Source of the DNA: Owenia fusiformis
Taxonomy: Eukaryota > Annelida > Polychaeta > Sabellida > Oweniidae
Assembly (NCBI GenBank): GCA_903813345.2
Contig: CAIIXF020000001.1
Coordinates: 12,197,915 to 12,261,914, forward strand
DNA: 64,000 bases
Direction: 5' to 3'
Shown: piece after piece, positions 12,264 to 27,200 of the stretch
Layout of the letters: every line of letters begins with the position of its first letter
Position numbering within the stretch: position 1 is the first letter of the stretch
The notes under the pieces: model-generated
What the model saw: only the letters and a program-made list of their open reading frames with translations
Told to the model about the DNA's origin: nothing
Databases searched by the model: none
Position numbers and translations under genes: made by a program

Positions 12264-15200
12264 TTAATCACTATCTGACCAAGCAAAGTCCTTTACAATA
12301 TCGTCACCTCCAGCATTTTCATATTTATTCAAATCTGTCTTTTGTTTCTTTGTATTTTTACCAACTTTTCCCTGTTGTTTTCTCTTCTTTGTCTGATTGG
12401 TTTTCTGTGAGTCCATTTCTTTTTTGTGTTTATTTTTCTGATTTTTATAATTGCTGGATTGAGTAGATTGTTTTTTATTCCCTTTCTGTATAGTTTTAGA
12501 ATTGGTCTCATCCTCCATTTCTGAATCCTCATCTTCAGAGTCCTCGATATCTGAATCCTCATTTTCTGAAGCTTCATCTTCTGAATCCTCATTTTCTAAA
12601 TCGCTATCATCATCCCCAGACCCTGCCAGTTTCTCCAGGTCATCTTCATCAAAATCACTGGAAAAAATCAAATGTATACGATACAATTAAGAAAATACAT
12701 GTAATGCTTTCCTCACAATATTACTTTTTCAGATCTATCATACATTTGAATTTTTACAAAACAAGGATTTCAAGATGGATTATTATTCAAAATGGATGAT
12801 ATTAAATTTCACAATTTCCACTTGATAATGAAGAAAAATTATTTTGTTCTGGTCACCAAGGTTTCAAAGAGCTCATTTTTAAATGTTTAAAATAAATATA
12901 GACAGGTGATTTATATTTTTAGCGTCCAATCAGATCAGCTCTTTTCTTTACAGTTTTGATGAACATTCTCTGTCATGTTACCTGACAAAGCACCTTTAAT
13001 TCATGCAAAAAAGCCATGTAGGTTATCGCAAATAATTTGTGACTATTTACAGCCAAATTTCCTAACCTGTAATCATCATCAGAGTCATGTTTCTTCTTCT
13101 TTGCCCTCTCATGTTTCATAAGGAATCTAAAATTACAAAGAAGAACATTTAAAACATTTATTTGGTTTGAATAGAGGATCATTTTATTAAAGTAATAATA
13201 ATTTTGATAAAACCTCAAATATAGACTGATTGATTAAACAAACCTTTTTGCCAAAAATGTAAAAAACATAGTCACTAAAGAATTTTGGCAGTTTTGATAT
13301 TAACAGATTTTTTTTTATCAATTGTGAGGTATTTTAGAGGTTGAGCCACTTGTAAAAAGCTATGGGGTATGAGGGGGGATGATGCTAATCCAAAGTTTCA
13401 GTCTCCTTAGAATGTCTTTTCCTAAAAAGAAAGTGGAACATGGTTTTCTCCAATCAAAACCAGAAACATTTTTACCTATTTCTTAACACAAGAACTTATT
13501 TTTGCCTACATAGCCATAGGAACGGGAGGTTCGCTGGTTTCGAACGAACCCCCGGTCGGGATTTCCTCTCAAAAATATTTGTGGAAAAATTCATTGCAAT
13601 AACCAGAAACATATATTCAATTAATATGACCAGTAGATAAATAAACAAGGCACAGACGTGAACAATATCGTACCTAAAACACAGCATTGTGGTCTTGTTG
13701 ACCAAGAAAGCATTGGATGGCCGCAAAAAAGTTAATCAGCTCTAGAACTTATCACTGTGTAACATATGTAAAAATTTGAACAGTTTGGCTGGAAACCTGT
13801 AGACAAGCCTCGATAGACAAGATTTTAGGACGGAAAATCTAAAAGGGCAGCCTTAACATTTACCCAGAATGCCCAAAAAAAACTAATCAGTTCTTGACAT
13901 TGATACGTAGAAACATCCCTGAAAATTTCAGATGAATCCCTCAAATGGTTTGGCTGGAAACCTGTAGACAAGTCTTGACGTTGATATGTAGAAACATCCC
14001 TGAAAATTTCAGATGAATCCCTCAAATGGGTTGGCTGAAAATCTGTAGACAAGTCTTGAAAGTGAAGATTTTAGGACGGAAAATCCAAAATGGCCACCTT
14101 AAAATTTACTCACAATGGCCAAAAACTAATCAGTTCTTGACATTGATATGTAGAAACATCCCTGAAAATTTCAGATGAATCCCTCAAATGGTTTGGCTGG
14201 AAACCTGTAGACAAGTCTTGAAAGTGAAGATTTTAGGACGGAAAATCCAAAATGGCCACCTTAAAATTTACCCAGAATGCCCAAAAACCAATCAGTTCTT
14301 GACGTTGATATGTAGAAACATCCCTGAAAATTTCAGATGAATCCCTCAAATGGTTTGGCTGAAAATCTGTAGACAAGTCTTGAAATTGAAAATCCAAAAT
14401 GGTCACCTTAAAATTTAACCAGAATGCCCAAAAACTAATCAGTTCTTAATTTGACGTTGATATGTAGAAACATCCCTGAAAATTTCAGATGAATCCCTCA
14501 AAAGGTTTGGCTGGAAACCTGTAGACAAGTCTTGAAAGTAAAGATTTTAGGACAGAAAATCCAAAATGGCCACCTTAAAATTTACCCAGAATGCCCAAAA
14601 ACTAATCAGTTCTTGAAGTTGATATGTAGAAAAATCCCTGAAAATTTCAGATGAATCCCTCAAATGGTTTGGCTGGAAACCTGTAGACAAGCTGAAAAGT
14701 GAGACGCCGCCCGCCCGCCCGCCCGCCGCCCGTCAAGCTGACTACAATATTGTACCTCTTGTTAGGTACGATAAAAATGATAAAGTTACACTTCTCTCCA
14801 AAAGTTTGGCAACCATAGGCAAGAGTTGAATTGTCTAATTTTGCGAAGACCTCGGAGCATCATGACATTATGCAAAGAAGAAATATCAATAATTTTGCAC
14901 ATTGTCAATTTATTTTTCACCTTAAAAGCTGCTCCATCTCCGGTGAAATAAACCAACTGTCTTATACAGATGAAAACACATTTTCTTTCAAATATTTATA
15001 TGAAGGGGGAAATTTGTGGATAACATAAACAAGGCACAGACATGAACAATATCGTACCTAAAACACAGCAGTGTGACAGTGAAGAATTTAGGACGGAAAA
15101 TCCAAAATGGCCACCTTAAAATTTACCCAGAATGCCCAAAAACTAATCAGTTCTTAACTTTGATACGTAGAAACATCCCTGAAAATTTCAGATGAATCCA

Positions 15201-18200
15201 TCAAATGGTTTGGCTGGAAACCTGTAGACAAGTCTTGAAAGTGAAGATTTTAGGACGGAAAATCCAAAATGGCCACCTTAAAATTAACCCAGAATGCCCA
15301 AAAACTAATCAGTTGTTAACTTTGATATGTAGAAACATCCCTGTAAATTTCAAATGAATCCGTCAAATGATTTGGCTGGAAACCTGTAGACAAGTCTTGA
15401 AAGTGAAGATTTTAGGACGGAAAATCCAAAATGGCCACCTTAAAATTTTACCCAGAATGCCAAAAAACTAATCAGTTCTTAACTTTGATACGTAGAAACA
15501 TCCCTGAAAATTTCAGATGAATCCGTCAAATGATTTGGCTGGAAACCTGTAGACAAGTCTTGAAAGTGAAGATTTTAGGACGGAAAATCCAAAATGGCCA
15601 CCTAAAAATTTACCCAGAATGCCCAAAAACTAATCAGTTCTTAACTTTGATATGTAGAAACATTCCTGAAAATTTCAGATGAATCCGTCAAATGGTTTGG
15701 CTGGAAACCTGTAGACAAGTCTTGAAAGTGAAGATTTTAGGACGGAAAATCCAAAATGGCCACCTTAAAAGGATGAGTCTGGGAATGAGTCTGGGTATCG
15801 ACTTAGAAAATATTGAAAATTGTAATGTCTGAAAAACCAACTCAATCACACATATTATTAAACTTCAATATCTTATCCTTCTTCTGAGATTACTAAAATA
15901 TCAATTCGTATAACAATTGATGAAGAATATTGGCATCAAAGACAGTGCATATCACTTTGTCAGAATTGAAAAAAAATCAATGGCAAATATTAAATGAATT
16001 ATTTATACAAAAAGTTTGAAACATATCCTCCAAAACATTGCTTATTTTCTTTGTATAGACATTGAATGGTATTTCTGGATAAGTGATTTTGTGTTTATCT
16101 CGGTAATCAAGGGATTATAGTCACTCAAAGTTACTGAGCATCCAGTTTTGAGACTTCAATTGTGTTGGTGAAGTTACTCATATTTCAGTCAAATTCATGC
16201 TGAGCACAACATTTTGGTTTCAATTTTATAATCCCTATACATGACCCTGGTGATGAAGAGTCAGATTCAGTCAAAAAACCCAAACCGGAAAACTGTGCTC
16301 ACCGTGAAAACTAAAAGTGAAGCAACTTTTTTCTGATATTTCTTACATCAAATGGCAGCCATCTTGTTTTTCCCCCTTCAAATTAAACTGGCGGGAAATT
16401 CAAAAATTTGAAAAAAATTTTAATCCTTAAATATATTTCAAAAATATGATTTTCTTTTTAATTCTTCATGGGTCTTAAGTTATTTCTTCTTTGTATGTCA
16501 TACATGTTGCCATTGGTGTTTTTTTCTATGATAATGACTATTTTTTGTTTGTTAGGCTACTTATTCTGACTCTCAGCAGGGGGCTAATTATGCATCAAAA
16601 CTCATGAAAAAGTAAATATACTTATCAAATATAACTAGGACAGTAATAAAAACCATATTTCACATACATTTGACTGAGGGACCAAAAGGGCATATACCCA
16701 GACACATCCTTTACCCAGAATGCCCAAAAACTAATCAGTTCTTAACTTTGATACGTAGAAACATTCCAGAAAATTTCAGATGAATCCCTCAAATGGTTTG
16801 GCTGGAAACCTGTAGACAAGCTGAAAAGTGAGACGCCGCCCACCCGCCAACCGCCCGCCCATCAAGCTGACGACAATATCGTACCTTTATTAGGTACAAT
16901 AAAAATCGAACCCCTGGTCACCAAATGCTGGCTAGAATGCCATTGGTCTATACTGATACCCAAAAGTAAGATTTTGCCTTTATAATCCAGATCCAGAATA
17001 ATCTTCAGGAACCATAAGAACAGATATCTACCAGGATCTAATAGAATCTGACAAAGACAGCTGAGGCAAATTCTCTGTATAAAATATTGGAAAAATAATT
17101 CTATGCCTTTTGTAAAATATGTTAAACATTACAGAGTACATGTAGTTGCTATTTGAATGGCATGAGGCTATGTTTATCTTTATAGATAATAAATATGTTC
17201 TTGTAAACTACATGTACTTTAAACCTATTAGTTCAACTTAAGTTAGTATGTCCTTCCTATTTGATAAATGTGAATCAGTATAATTTGGCAGCGAGTCATA
17301 TTGTAAATAAAAAATTCAAAAGTATTGAATGATTATCTGTTGTAAAATTGCTGCAAATCATTTACAAGCATTTCATGTATTGCCTTGATTCTTTCAGGAA
17401 CTTTAATTATAAGAAAGCATTTACTTAATATCATGGGATTAATGGATGGATTTTGGCTGCTACATTGATATGTATATTAGATTTAAAAATTATTGAGCAA
17501 CCTTATTTACTGACAAAACTATAGAGATAACAGGTATATGTTCATGTTTTATCATTCCACGATATATAAGGTAGGTCATATTATCTTTGCATCATTTTGT
17601 ACATTGTCTAAACACATACTGAACATTAGACAAAAAGTGAACTCTAGCCCAGGACAGTGTATTTGAAATTGAACTTTTGAAAGCTCCAGTATTTATCGTG
17701 GCAAGTCACTGGACAAAATCATTAGGGATTTTTAAAAAATTGGTGGAGATTTAATTTTGGCAGGTTTTATCAATCTACCAACTTAAAACAGTAATCAAAT
17801 GATAGTTTACAGTACAAAACTTCAATTTAACATTTTTTATCAGGTTTGAGATTTTAAAAGACCTTTCTAATAAGCTCCACCTTTTGGTGCATCGAAGAAG
17901 TTTGGATATATTTGTCAGATTGTTGATGTCATTGTCAAAAGGTAGCAAACAAAAATAGGCTTAACTTGTTGCTAATTTTGAAATCATCAATCTAGCCGAT
18001 ATGATATCATAGCTTCTCGGATGTACCAAAATATGATAGGTTTATTGGAAAGGTCTAGTTTTATTCAAAAGTGTGTTCTCTAGGTCAGGTTGAGTCATAG
18101 ACCCAATATTATAAAATCATGAAAAGTGAAAAAGTGAAATATCCTTTCTTGTTCTTAACCGTTTGACTGTCAAGCCTGGTTTTCACTCATTTCACCTCAA

Positions 18201-21200
18201 ATGCCAACATTTGGTGAGAAATAGTATAATTGTTCCATTGCATCTATGTTCTGGGGAATTGACTTTAGGAGTTACCATCAATAAATCACAGTAATGTAGA
18301 AATCATTCACTATAATGAAAGATGGACAAATAAATAATACCCATACATTTCTGATCCAAGATATCTATTGCTGCTTTTCATATAATATTGTATCTTTTCA
18401 AGGACATAGCTGAACCATGCATGAGCAAAGACACATGCAGTGATATAAGAATCAATGAACTGACCGCTGTTGAAGAAAATCACAATGGCCCTATTACAAC
18501 AGAGCCCTGAGCTAAAGCCCCAAACATATGCAGAGAAACCAAAGATGGGACTTGTACATCAAACTGGAACTAATACAGCACAACCTTTAACTTTAATCCA
18601 ACAAAAGGATTCTAACTCAAACTGCAACGATTCAAAATTGATTTGGCGTCATTACTTCACATATAAATTGAGCATCGTTATCTGCACTGCTGGAATACTC
18701 ATGTTCATTCTGAATATGCTTAATTTAGCACTGGGTGTTCGATTCTATAACACCACTAGATTATTGGCCAGTATATTCATGACAATCACTGGTGGATTAG
18801 GTGTGGATGCAGCGACAAAAAGATCAAGGGGACTTAAAATCTGTCTTATCATCATGTGCATTCTATTATCTATCACTAGCTTCATGGTGTTCAACAGTCA
18901 CGTGTGTTTGAACCTTGCGGCAACTTGTAAAGCATCACACTATCAACCATTTGTCAGTACTTACGATTACCACACTATCTTCATGAACAATTGGGAATTA
19001 GACAATCAACCTTTTTGGTCAAACCTTGCTTATGATGCACGTGGGTACATCAAAGGCTACAACTGTACCCATCCTTTTAAGACAGTACATGGTGTGTATT
19101 GCCAGCCATACAGAAATGCTGGTGGAACATATGAGACATATGCATACATTCAGAGACAATATAGTACAGATTATATACAGACTGTAAAAATTGTTCTGAA
19201 TAAGTTGCAGGCATGGATTGCTTTGGGGGTTTGTGTGTGTTCTCTTGTGCATGTTGTCTTGTGCAGTGTGTTCTCTTGTGCAGTGTGCACTGACATACTG
19301 TGTGTTGGTTTAGAGAATGTACACAACCAAGTCTGCTAGTAGACAAGATCAAAATCAAAATTTGAGTGAATGTATTTTAGTGAAGGATAAAGACATTTTC
19401 TTTCTCCCGCTAGTTTGTATAATCGCCATTCCATGTCTGTTTCTGCATCATGAAAGTGGGCTATGAACTTTTCTTCGAAAACAATTCCTCTATTAATTAG
19501 GGTGTCCAAAAAAAAACAGGACCGTAAGAAAGTTGAATAACTAGGTCAATTTTGCATATTTTGCCTTGAAATTGAACCACTTTAGAATTATTTAGTTCAT
19601 TCATTGTGAATTTTGTTCTGAAAGTTTGATGATAATCTGTTCATTGTGTCAAAAACTACAGTCCTTTACAAAACATGCTCAAAGTGGGCACTTCTCTCTA
19701 TGCACAAACGAATCATGTGAACAAAGTTGTTAATGACCCTGACCTATACACATTAATGTGGATGGTAAATATTGGGGTAGTTATTGCCCTCTTAAGATTG
19801 TTAGGGGCCTGTCAGTATACTCATTGGCTTTGAGAAATCCTCAAAGATAAAAATTTGGGGGATTAAGATGAGGCAAATGAGGTGCCCATATGGTTTGCGT
19901 TCTGCAACTGATGAGCTGACCACCAAAGCATTGCCTAAACCATTTCAGCATATCATTTGCAGTGTGGGGGTGGTATTGGCTTGTTGAAACCACTGCTTAA
20001 TTATCTCCTTAGATGTCCCTTCTGGTGCTTAGTGACCTCCAAAACAAACTTGGTGAGAACTTACTGGTCCTTGTTCATGGTGATAGCACGTCCCCAGTAA
20101 CCTTCGAACCAAAAGGGACTGATGATTCAATGTTTCCTCATTGCCACCCAGGCAGTGCATTGTTCAGAATGCAATGGATGCTGTAACACTTCATCAGGAG
20201 GATGTAAGCTCCAGTAGCAATTGTTCTTTGAACAAACTTGTCCATTCAGAAAGACATGTGTGTAGGAGGATCATCAACAACTTTGTTCGCCGGATTGAAT
20301 TGAGCATAGAGATGAGAGGTGCACATTTGAGGCATGTTTTGTAAGGAGCTGTAGTTTTTGACTCAATTGATTATTATCAAACTTTCACAACAAAATTCAC
20401 ATTGAATGAACTAAATAATTCTGAAATTTCAAGGCAAAATATGCAAAATTGACCGAGTTATTCAACTTTCTTACGGTCCTGTTTTTTTTGGACACCCTTG
20501 TATGTAGATAATATGTTATATGATGCTCGTAAAACATGTTATGATTATTACTTTATACACTGTACTTTTATACACTGTACATGTTTTGTCCCTATTACAT
20601 ATTTACCTTTCTTCATCATCTTCCTCTTCACTGTCACTATCAAAGAGGGCAGCAAACTCCTTACGGTCTTCATCATCCGCCTTCTTAGGTCCTCTGTCTC
20701 GTATAATAGTTGGCAGTTCAGTATCTTCCAGCTGAAAAAATATATTGTTGTTTTGTATTTTGTTTCCAACCAATGAAGGTGAGTATACCTCTTGGTTATA
20801 TTTCCTCTATTGTATGGTCAAGTCCCGTATGTTACCATGAATGATATATAGGAGCTTACTTTGGTTGAAATATTAATTTTAATTTGAAGATGGTCTGGGA
20901 TTATATCATCATGTGACAATTACAAATAAAAAATATATATAATTTCTGAAAAGCATTCCTAGGCATACCTCAAGATTTTAGTTACCAAAAATTGACTCTT
21001 CATTGTTATTTTGGTATTGAGCTCGTAGATATCAATAAAGAAAACCAATCAAAATGCTGGAAATATATTCTTGTCCAAAACACAAAACTTACCCTCTCTT
21101 TGCCTGAAATGTTATGTTGTAACTCTCTGTCTCTAAGCTTCCTCCAGGTGGCGAAGTATTTGCTTATTGGAGTGCCCTCTATCTTGCTTTTGATTGACCA

Positions 21201-24200
21201 GTCATCCTGTTAATACATAAATAAATGTATCTTAAATTGGATTAATAGGTGCTTTATTTTGATATTGAGCAATTTAGGAGAATATATAATAATTAAAATC
21301 TTTGACAAAATAAAACAATTTTCCTGGAGCAATTTCATTCAGCGCCAATGTCAAATATTCAACTGTCTGAACTTATGTTCATACTAACACTATGTGAGTT
21401 TCAAGACCACTATTTCTCAAGCAATATACAGTATAACAATATGTTACATGCGTTGGATGCCAGACCCAAACCACTAAAATATGTTAAGGCCATAACCACT
21501 TTTAAGCTGTAGTATTACAAGAATCTGATTCTTTACAAATACATAAATAAATACTTAAATTACACAACTTTTCAATTACGTGTAGGCCTATTCAATTAAT
21601 ATGATTTGCTGCAAATCTCAAATTCTTACACATCTTCTTAACACATACCATAGCTCTTAGGTCTCTAATGTTGATGGAAGCTTTTCTACGTCGCTCAGTA
21701 ATCACTTTGACAGTTTCATTTATCTTTTCAAGGATCTGTTTTATCTGCCTCGTGTAGTTGGCCACTTTGCACTTCTTCACAAACTCTTTCAACTGAAATA
21801 AGTAAAACAAGCTAAGGACAGGGTCATTAATTTAACGTTTTTTTGTAATTCATAAAATGTATACAAGGCATTAAAATGCAAAATGCCACTACATGCCATT
21901 TGTTACAGACACCAAATGACGAACACTAACCACTAAATGCTGAACACCAACAGCCGAACACCATCCACAAAAAAGAGCAATAACCATGCCATCACTTGTA
22001 GTGTTGGCAAAATTAAAACTGTGTTCAGAGGAAATCAAAAATTTTCCCAACAAATCTATTGAAGATAGGCCTAGAAGAACGACTTTTGAACTTGTTTGCA
22101 GAGTATGTAAAGCTCTGTCAATATACAAGATCCCTCATTCCATATGCCTGGCTTATATCAATGTCCTAATTGCTGACTAACCTGTAGTGCTGCCGGAAAG
22201 GCATACTCAGGGAAGCCTATAGTGTGTGCATGTATGTTAGCTTATATCAATGTCCTAATTGTTGACTTACCTGCAGTGCTGCTGGAAAGGCATACTCAGG
22301 GAAGCCTATAGTGTGTGCATGTATGTTAGCTTATATCAATGTCCTAATTGTTGACTAAGCTGTAGTGCTGCCGGAAAGGCATACTCAGGGAAGCCTATAG
22401 TGTGTGCATGTATGTTAGCTTATATCAATGTCCTAATTGTTGACTTACCTGCAGTGCTGCTGGAAAGGCATACTCAGGGAAGCCTATAGTGTGTGCATGT
22501 ATGTTAGCTTATATCAATGTCCTAATTGCTGACTAACCTGTAGTGCTGCCGGAAAGGCATACTCAGGGAAGCCTATAGTGTGTGCATGTACGTTAAGTTG
22601 GTCCATTAACAACTCATACAACTGGTCAATGACTCCATCTCCAAACACTTTCTGGTTCAGCTGTGACTTAGATAGCTTCAGCAGACAGGCAAAGTTATAT
22701 GGTTTGATGCTGATGCTACTATGGCGCTTGTTGAAATTTGTCATTTCAAACACCTGCAGATATAATATAGAAAATTGTTTAAAAAGCATCACAATTTAAA
22801 GGGGAATCTGGTCATTTTTTGCTACACTTATATTATTTTCTGGCTATTTTGGGCTATCTTCATTTTGCCAGTGCATGTTTCTTTTATCTATCTACTTAAA
22901 TGAAAACTATAGGCTATATGAGAGACAAATCACATTTGTAAAAACCACAACATTATGATGATGTAAATCATTTAGTACAACTTTTTCAAGCCTAATCTAG
23001 TTTGAATGCAATCACATATTTATTATTTTTGGAATATTGATGAAACATCCTTAGATTATCTTTAGGTCTATACAAATGTATTACCTCTAGTATATGAGGC
23101 AATACTGGAATGAAGACCCCTGTCCTCTCTGAGAGCTGATTGAGGTACTTAATGCAGTGGAACCGCAGAGGGTAATATCTGGCAGTGGGGACCAGTCTAC
23201 AAACATAAGATCAAACATGACATCATCAATTCAGCCAATATATCATAGTTTCTTTGATCTACTACCACCGTCTATTGGCAAGGTCTATTGGCTATAAAAA
23301 CTGAAAAAGCATAGTATTTTACAACTAGGGAAATTTAATAAAAATAGCCAAATGGGCTATAACTGTAATTCCAATCCTAAATAAGCCTAAAAATAATGAA
23401 GTGTAGCTTAACATTTAAATATACTTACTTGATAGTTCCTAGTATGGTCTGTGTGAGAGGGAATATGAGGGGTTGTAGGGTGTCATTAGGGTGGGTGGCC
23501 CCTAATAGTCTAACCCACAGGCCCACACTGTGGATGAACTGCCAATTATACACTGCTTGGATAGACTCCTACAGACAAACAAGTATTTCAGTAATACCAG
23601 ACCACAATATCTGAGTGGGGGGGGGGGTGCTCTTGTCTTCAAAAAAAATTGTTCTGAGGAAATAAATGACCTGGATATTCTTATCTTCAATATCAAGCCA
23701 CTTTTTGAACCAAAAACTATCTACAGGGTGGGAGGCATTTAGTAAAATATTTACTAGCCTATTTTTCCATTACTTATATTGTCAATGACAAATGTAAATA
23801 ATATAATATTACTATAGGAATTGAAATTACCTTCTTTTTCACCATGATGGCATTTCTCAAGTGTATGGCCAGTTGACGGATGTAGACGAATGCATATTCA
23901 TATGCCACTTTGAAGTTGAGGCTGAACATCTCCACCAGGGAGCGCTGCATGAAGTTAATCAGCGGTAGAATTGTAGGGGACGTGAACTTGCAATTCTTCA
24001 CATATGACATGTACATTTGCTGAAATAAAATAAAACAAGGCATTAACATGACAAAATGTCACCACCTAGTTGCTCACAATATTATGAGTTCAAACTTAAT
24101 ATAAGTCAGATTTGAATTTCTGAGAACTTGTAAAGTCAAATTTGAACTTCTGAAAAGATGTAGATGATTTTGAAAAAAAAATTTGGTCAATTTGAAGCAA

Positions 24201-27200
24201 GTTGAAAACAGACCTTTTTGACCTTTTTTGACCTTGAGAAGGTCATTAAAGGTCAAATGTCAAATCTAAAGTCAGATTTGAATTTCTGAGAACATGTAGA
24301 TGATTTTGAAAAAAAAAATTAGTCAATTTGAAGCAAGTTGAAAAAAGACCTTTTTGACCTTTTTTGACCTTGAGAAGGTCAAATGTCAAATCTAAAGTCA
24401 AATCTAAAGTCATATTTGAATTTCTGAGAACATGTAGATGATTTTGAAAAAAAAGTTAGTCAATTTGAAGCAAGATGAAAAAATACCTTTTTGACCTTTT
24501 TTGACATTGAGAAGGTCATTGAAGGTCAAATGTCAAATCTAAAGTCAGATTTGAATTTCTGAGAACATGTAGATGATTTTGAAAAAAAAATTTAGTCAAT
24601 TTGAAGCAAGTTGAAAAAAGACCTTTTTGACCTTTTTTGACCTTGAGAAGGTCATTGAAGGTCAAATGTCAAATCTAAAGTCAGATTTGAATTTCTGAGA
24701 ACATGTAGATGATTTTGAAAAAAAAATTTAGTCAATTTGAAGCAAGTTGAAAAAAGACCTTTTTGACCTTTTTTGACTTTGAGAAGGTCATTGAAGGTCA
24801 AATGTCAAATCTTAAGTCAAATCTTAAGTCAGATTTGAATTTCTGAGAACACGTAGATGATTTTGAAAATTTGTTTTAGTCAATTTGAAGCAAGTTGAAA
24901 ACAGACCTTTTTGACCTTTTTTGACCTTGAGAAGGTCATTGAAGGTCAAATGTCAAATCTAAAGTCAGATTTGAATTTCTGAGAACATGTAGATGATTTT
25001 GAAAAAAAAATTTAGTCAATTTGAAGCAAGTTGAAAAAAGACCTTTTTGACCTTTTTTGACTTTGAGAAGGTCATTGAAGGTCAAATGTCAAATCTTAAG
25101 TCAAATCTAAAGTCAGATTTGAATTTCTGAGAACACGTAGATGATTTTGAAAATTTTTTGTAGTCAATTTGAAGCAAGTTGAAAACAGACCTTTTTGACC
25201 TTTTTTGACCTTGAGAAGGTCATTGAAGGTCAAATGTCAAATCTTAAGTCAGATTTGAATTTCTGAGAACACATAGATGATTTTGAAAAAAAAATTTAGT
25301 CAATTTGAAGCAAGTTGAAAACAGACCTTTTTGACCTTGAGAAGGTCATTGAAGGTCAAATGTCAAATCTAAAGTCAGATTTGAAGGTCAAATGTCAAAT
25401 CTAAAGTCAGATTTGAATTTCTGAGAACATGTAGATGATTTTGAAAAAAAATTTAGTCAATGTGAAGCAAGTTGAAAAAAGACCTTTTTGACCTTGAGAA
25501 GGTCATTGAAGGTCAAATGTCAAATCTAAAGTCAGATTTGAACTTCTGAGAACATGTAGATGATTTAGAAAAAAATTGAAGTCAGTCTAAACAGTATTTG
25601 TTAAGTTATAGGAAGTTGTAAGAAATTGTTACAGACGCCAACCGCCGGACGCCAACCACCAACCGCCGGACGCCAACCGCCGTCGCAAAAAAAACGGAGA
25701 CCATAACAATATGTCACCACTTTTGGTGGTGACATAATAAAAATGTACACAAGTGGAACAGTTTTTGATCTAATTTTTGGAATTGTTCATAAGAAAATTT
25801 GTTTCTAACATTGATCAAATTAAACTGATCAACAGAAAAGTTAGTTAAGACAGATAATACACTGTAGAGGTCTGTACCTACCTTTAACATTGGTTCAAGC
25901 AGAGTGTCCTGTCTCAAGCGAACTATTCTATTGATAGACAGGAAAGCTAACACTCTAGTAGACTCCTCTGCAGTACTCCACATCTTAATAAGCCTCTGAA
26001 TAACATATTTTAAACGTGTGAAAGAAAATATGATGGAAAGCCTTTGTTTTGGCATTGGGAGTGGATACCCTTAAATAGCTAGCTGTGATTCTTGGGGCAA
26101 TTTTGTGATCAACAGTACATAGATTTTGTATTAAATGTGGTGAAATTTGTAAACATGCAAAATGTCACCAGCTTTCATTTGTTAGAGATGGTGAATGCCA
26201 GATACTGCCCACCGAACACCAAATGCCAAACACCATCCACAAAAATGTTGGAGACACTTGTAGTGGTGACATAAAAATAGAAGATTAAAATATATTCTTA
26301 TTTTACAAAAATAAAAAATTGAAGATAGACATCATTTCACTCACCTTCAATAAGGATTTAGAAAGCTTTGGGAAGTTATTGTAGAATGTGACAAGTTTAC
26401 TAATATGACGTAAAATCACATTTATCATCTCAGTGACTGATAACTCTGACACCAGCTGAAACATTAAAGAATATAATAATATATATCGTTAGACACGCAG
26501 TCCAAATACTCTTATTTTATTGGTCAATATATGATCATCCATGGAATTAGTATTGGAAAATTACAAGTCACCAATTGACTGGGTAAGAGATATAAGGAAT
26601 CTATTTTCAAATAAAAAGTTCAGTTTGTACATGAAAAGGAAATTAAGAAATGCCAAAATAGTATTTTATCAACATCTGATTATGATAATGCACGTTAGGT
26701 AAATCAAGTTTTAAGATTTCTATAGTCCGAATGAAGACCTCAACAAACCTGGATTAAGTCCATTAAGTACACCTTCACATCTTTGCGAATCTTGCCCCAC
26801 TTGTTACTTCTGGTTGGTAACACAGGTTTCTTGGCATTTTTCTCTTGCTTTGGTAAGTTGAGTATCCTCAGCCAGGTTGGTAACAAGTCACTAACACATA
26901 GTCGGATAATGCCATTAAACACTAGAACATAAATGAAGGAATGCTTAATGCATATGTGAAACTCAAGTATTATTTATTGCCCATATGGCAATACAAATAA
27001 GATCCCCTATGTTTAATAGTACGAGACTTACCTGAGCTGTCATCGACTCTGTATTTGGTCACAACAGTGTCATCGCTGCCTGCTTGGTGTACAGCTGCCT
27101 TAAATGCCAGTACCACATCATGTATCACTGCTAGGGAGTTAGCCTGTAAAATAACATTATAAAACCTATGCTGATTGCATAAAATGACAGTACTACATCA

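Noticed and set aside
12502-12690. Ser-rich plus-strand ORF ([12 protein letters not shown] type)
   Set aside because: Antisense of the acidic tract in the last NOC2L exon.
13643-16900. CRISPR-like spaced repeats
   Set aside because: Units are long (162 bp), contiguous and without unique spacers; the genome is eukaryotic.
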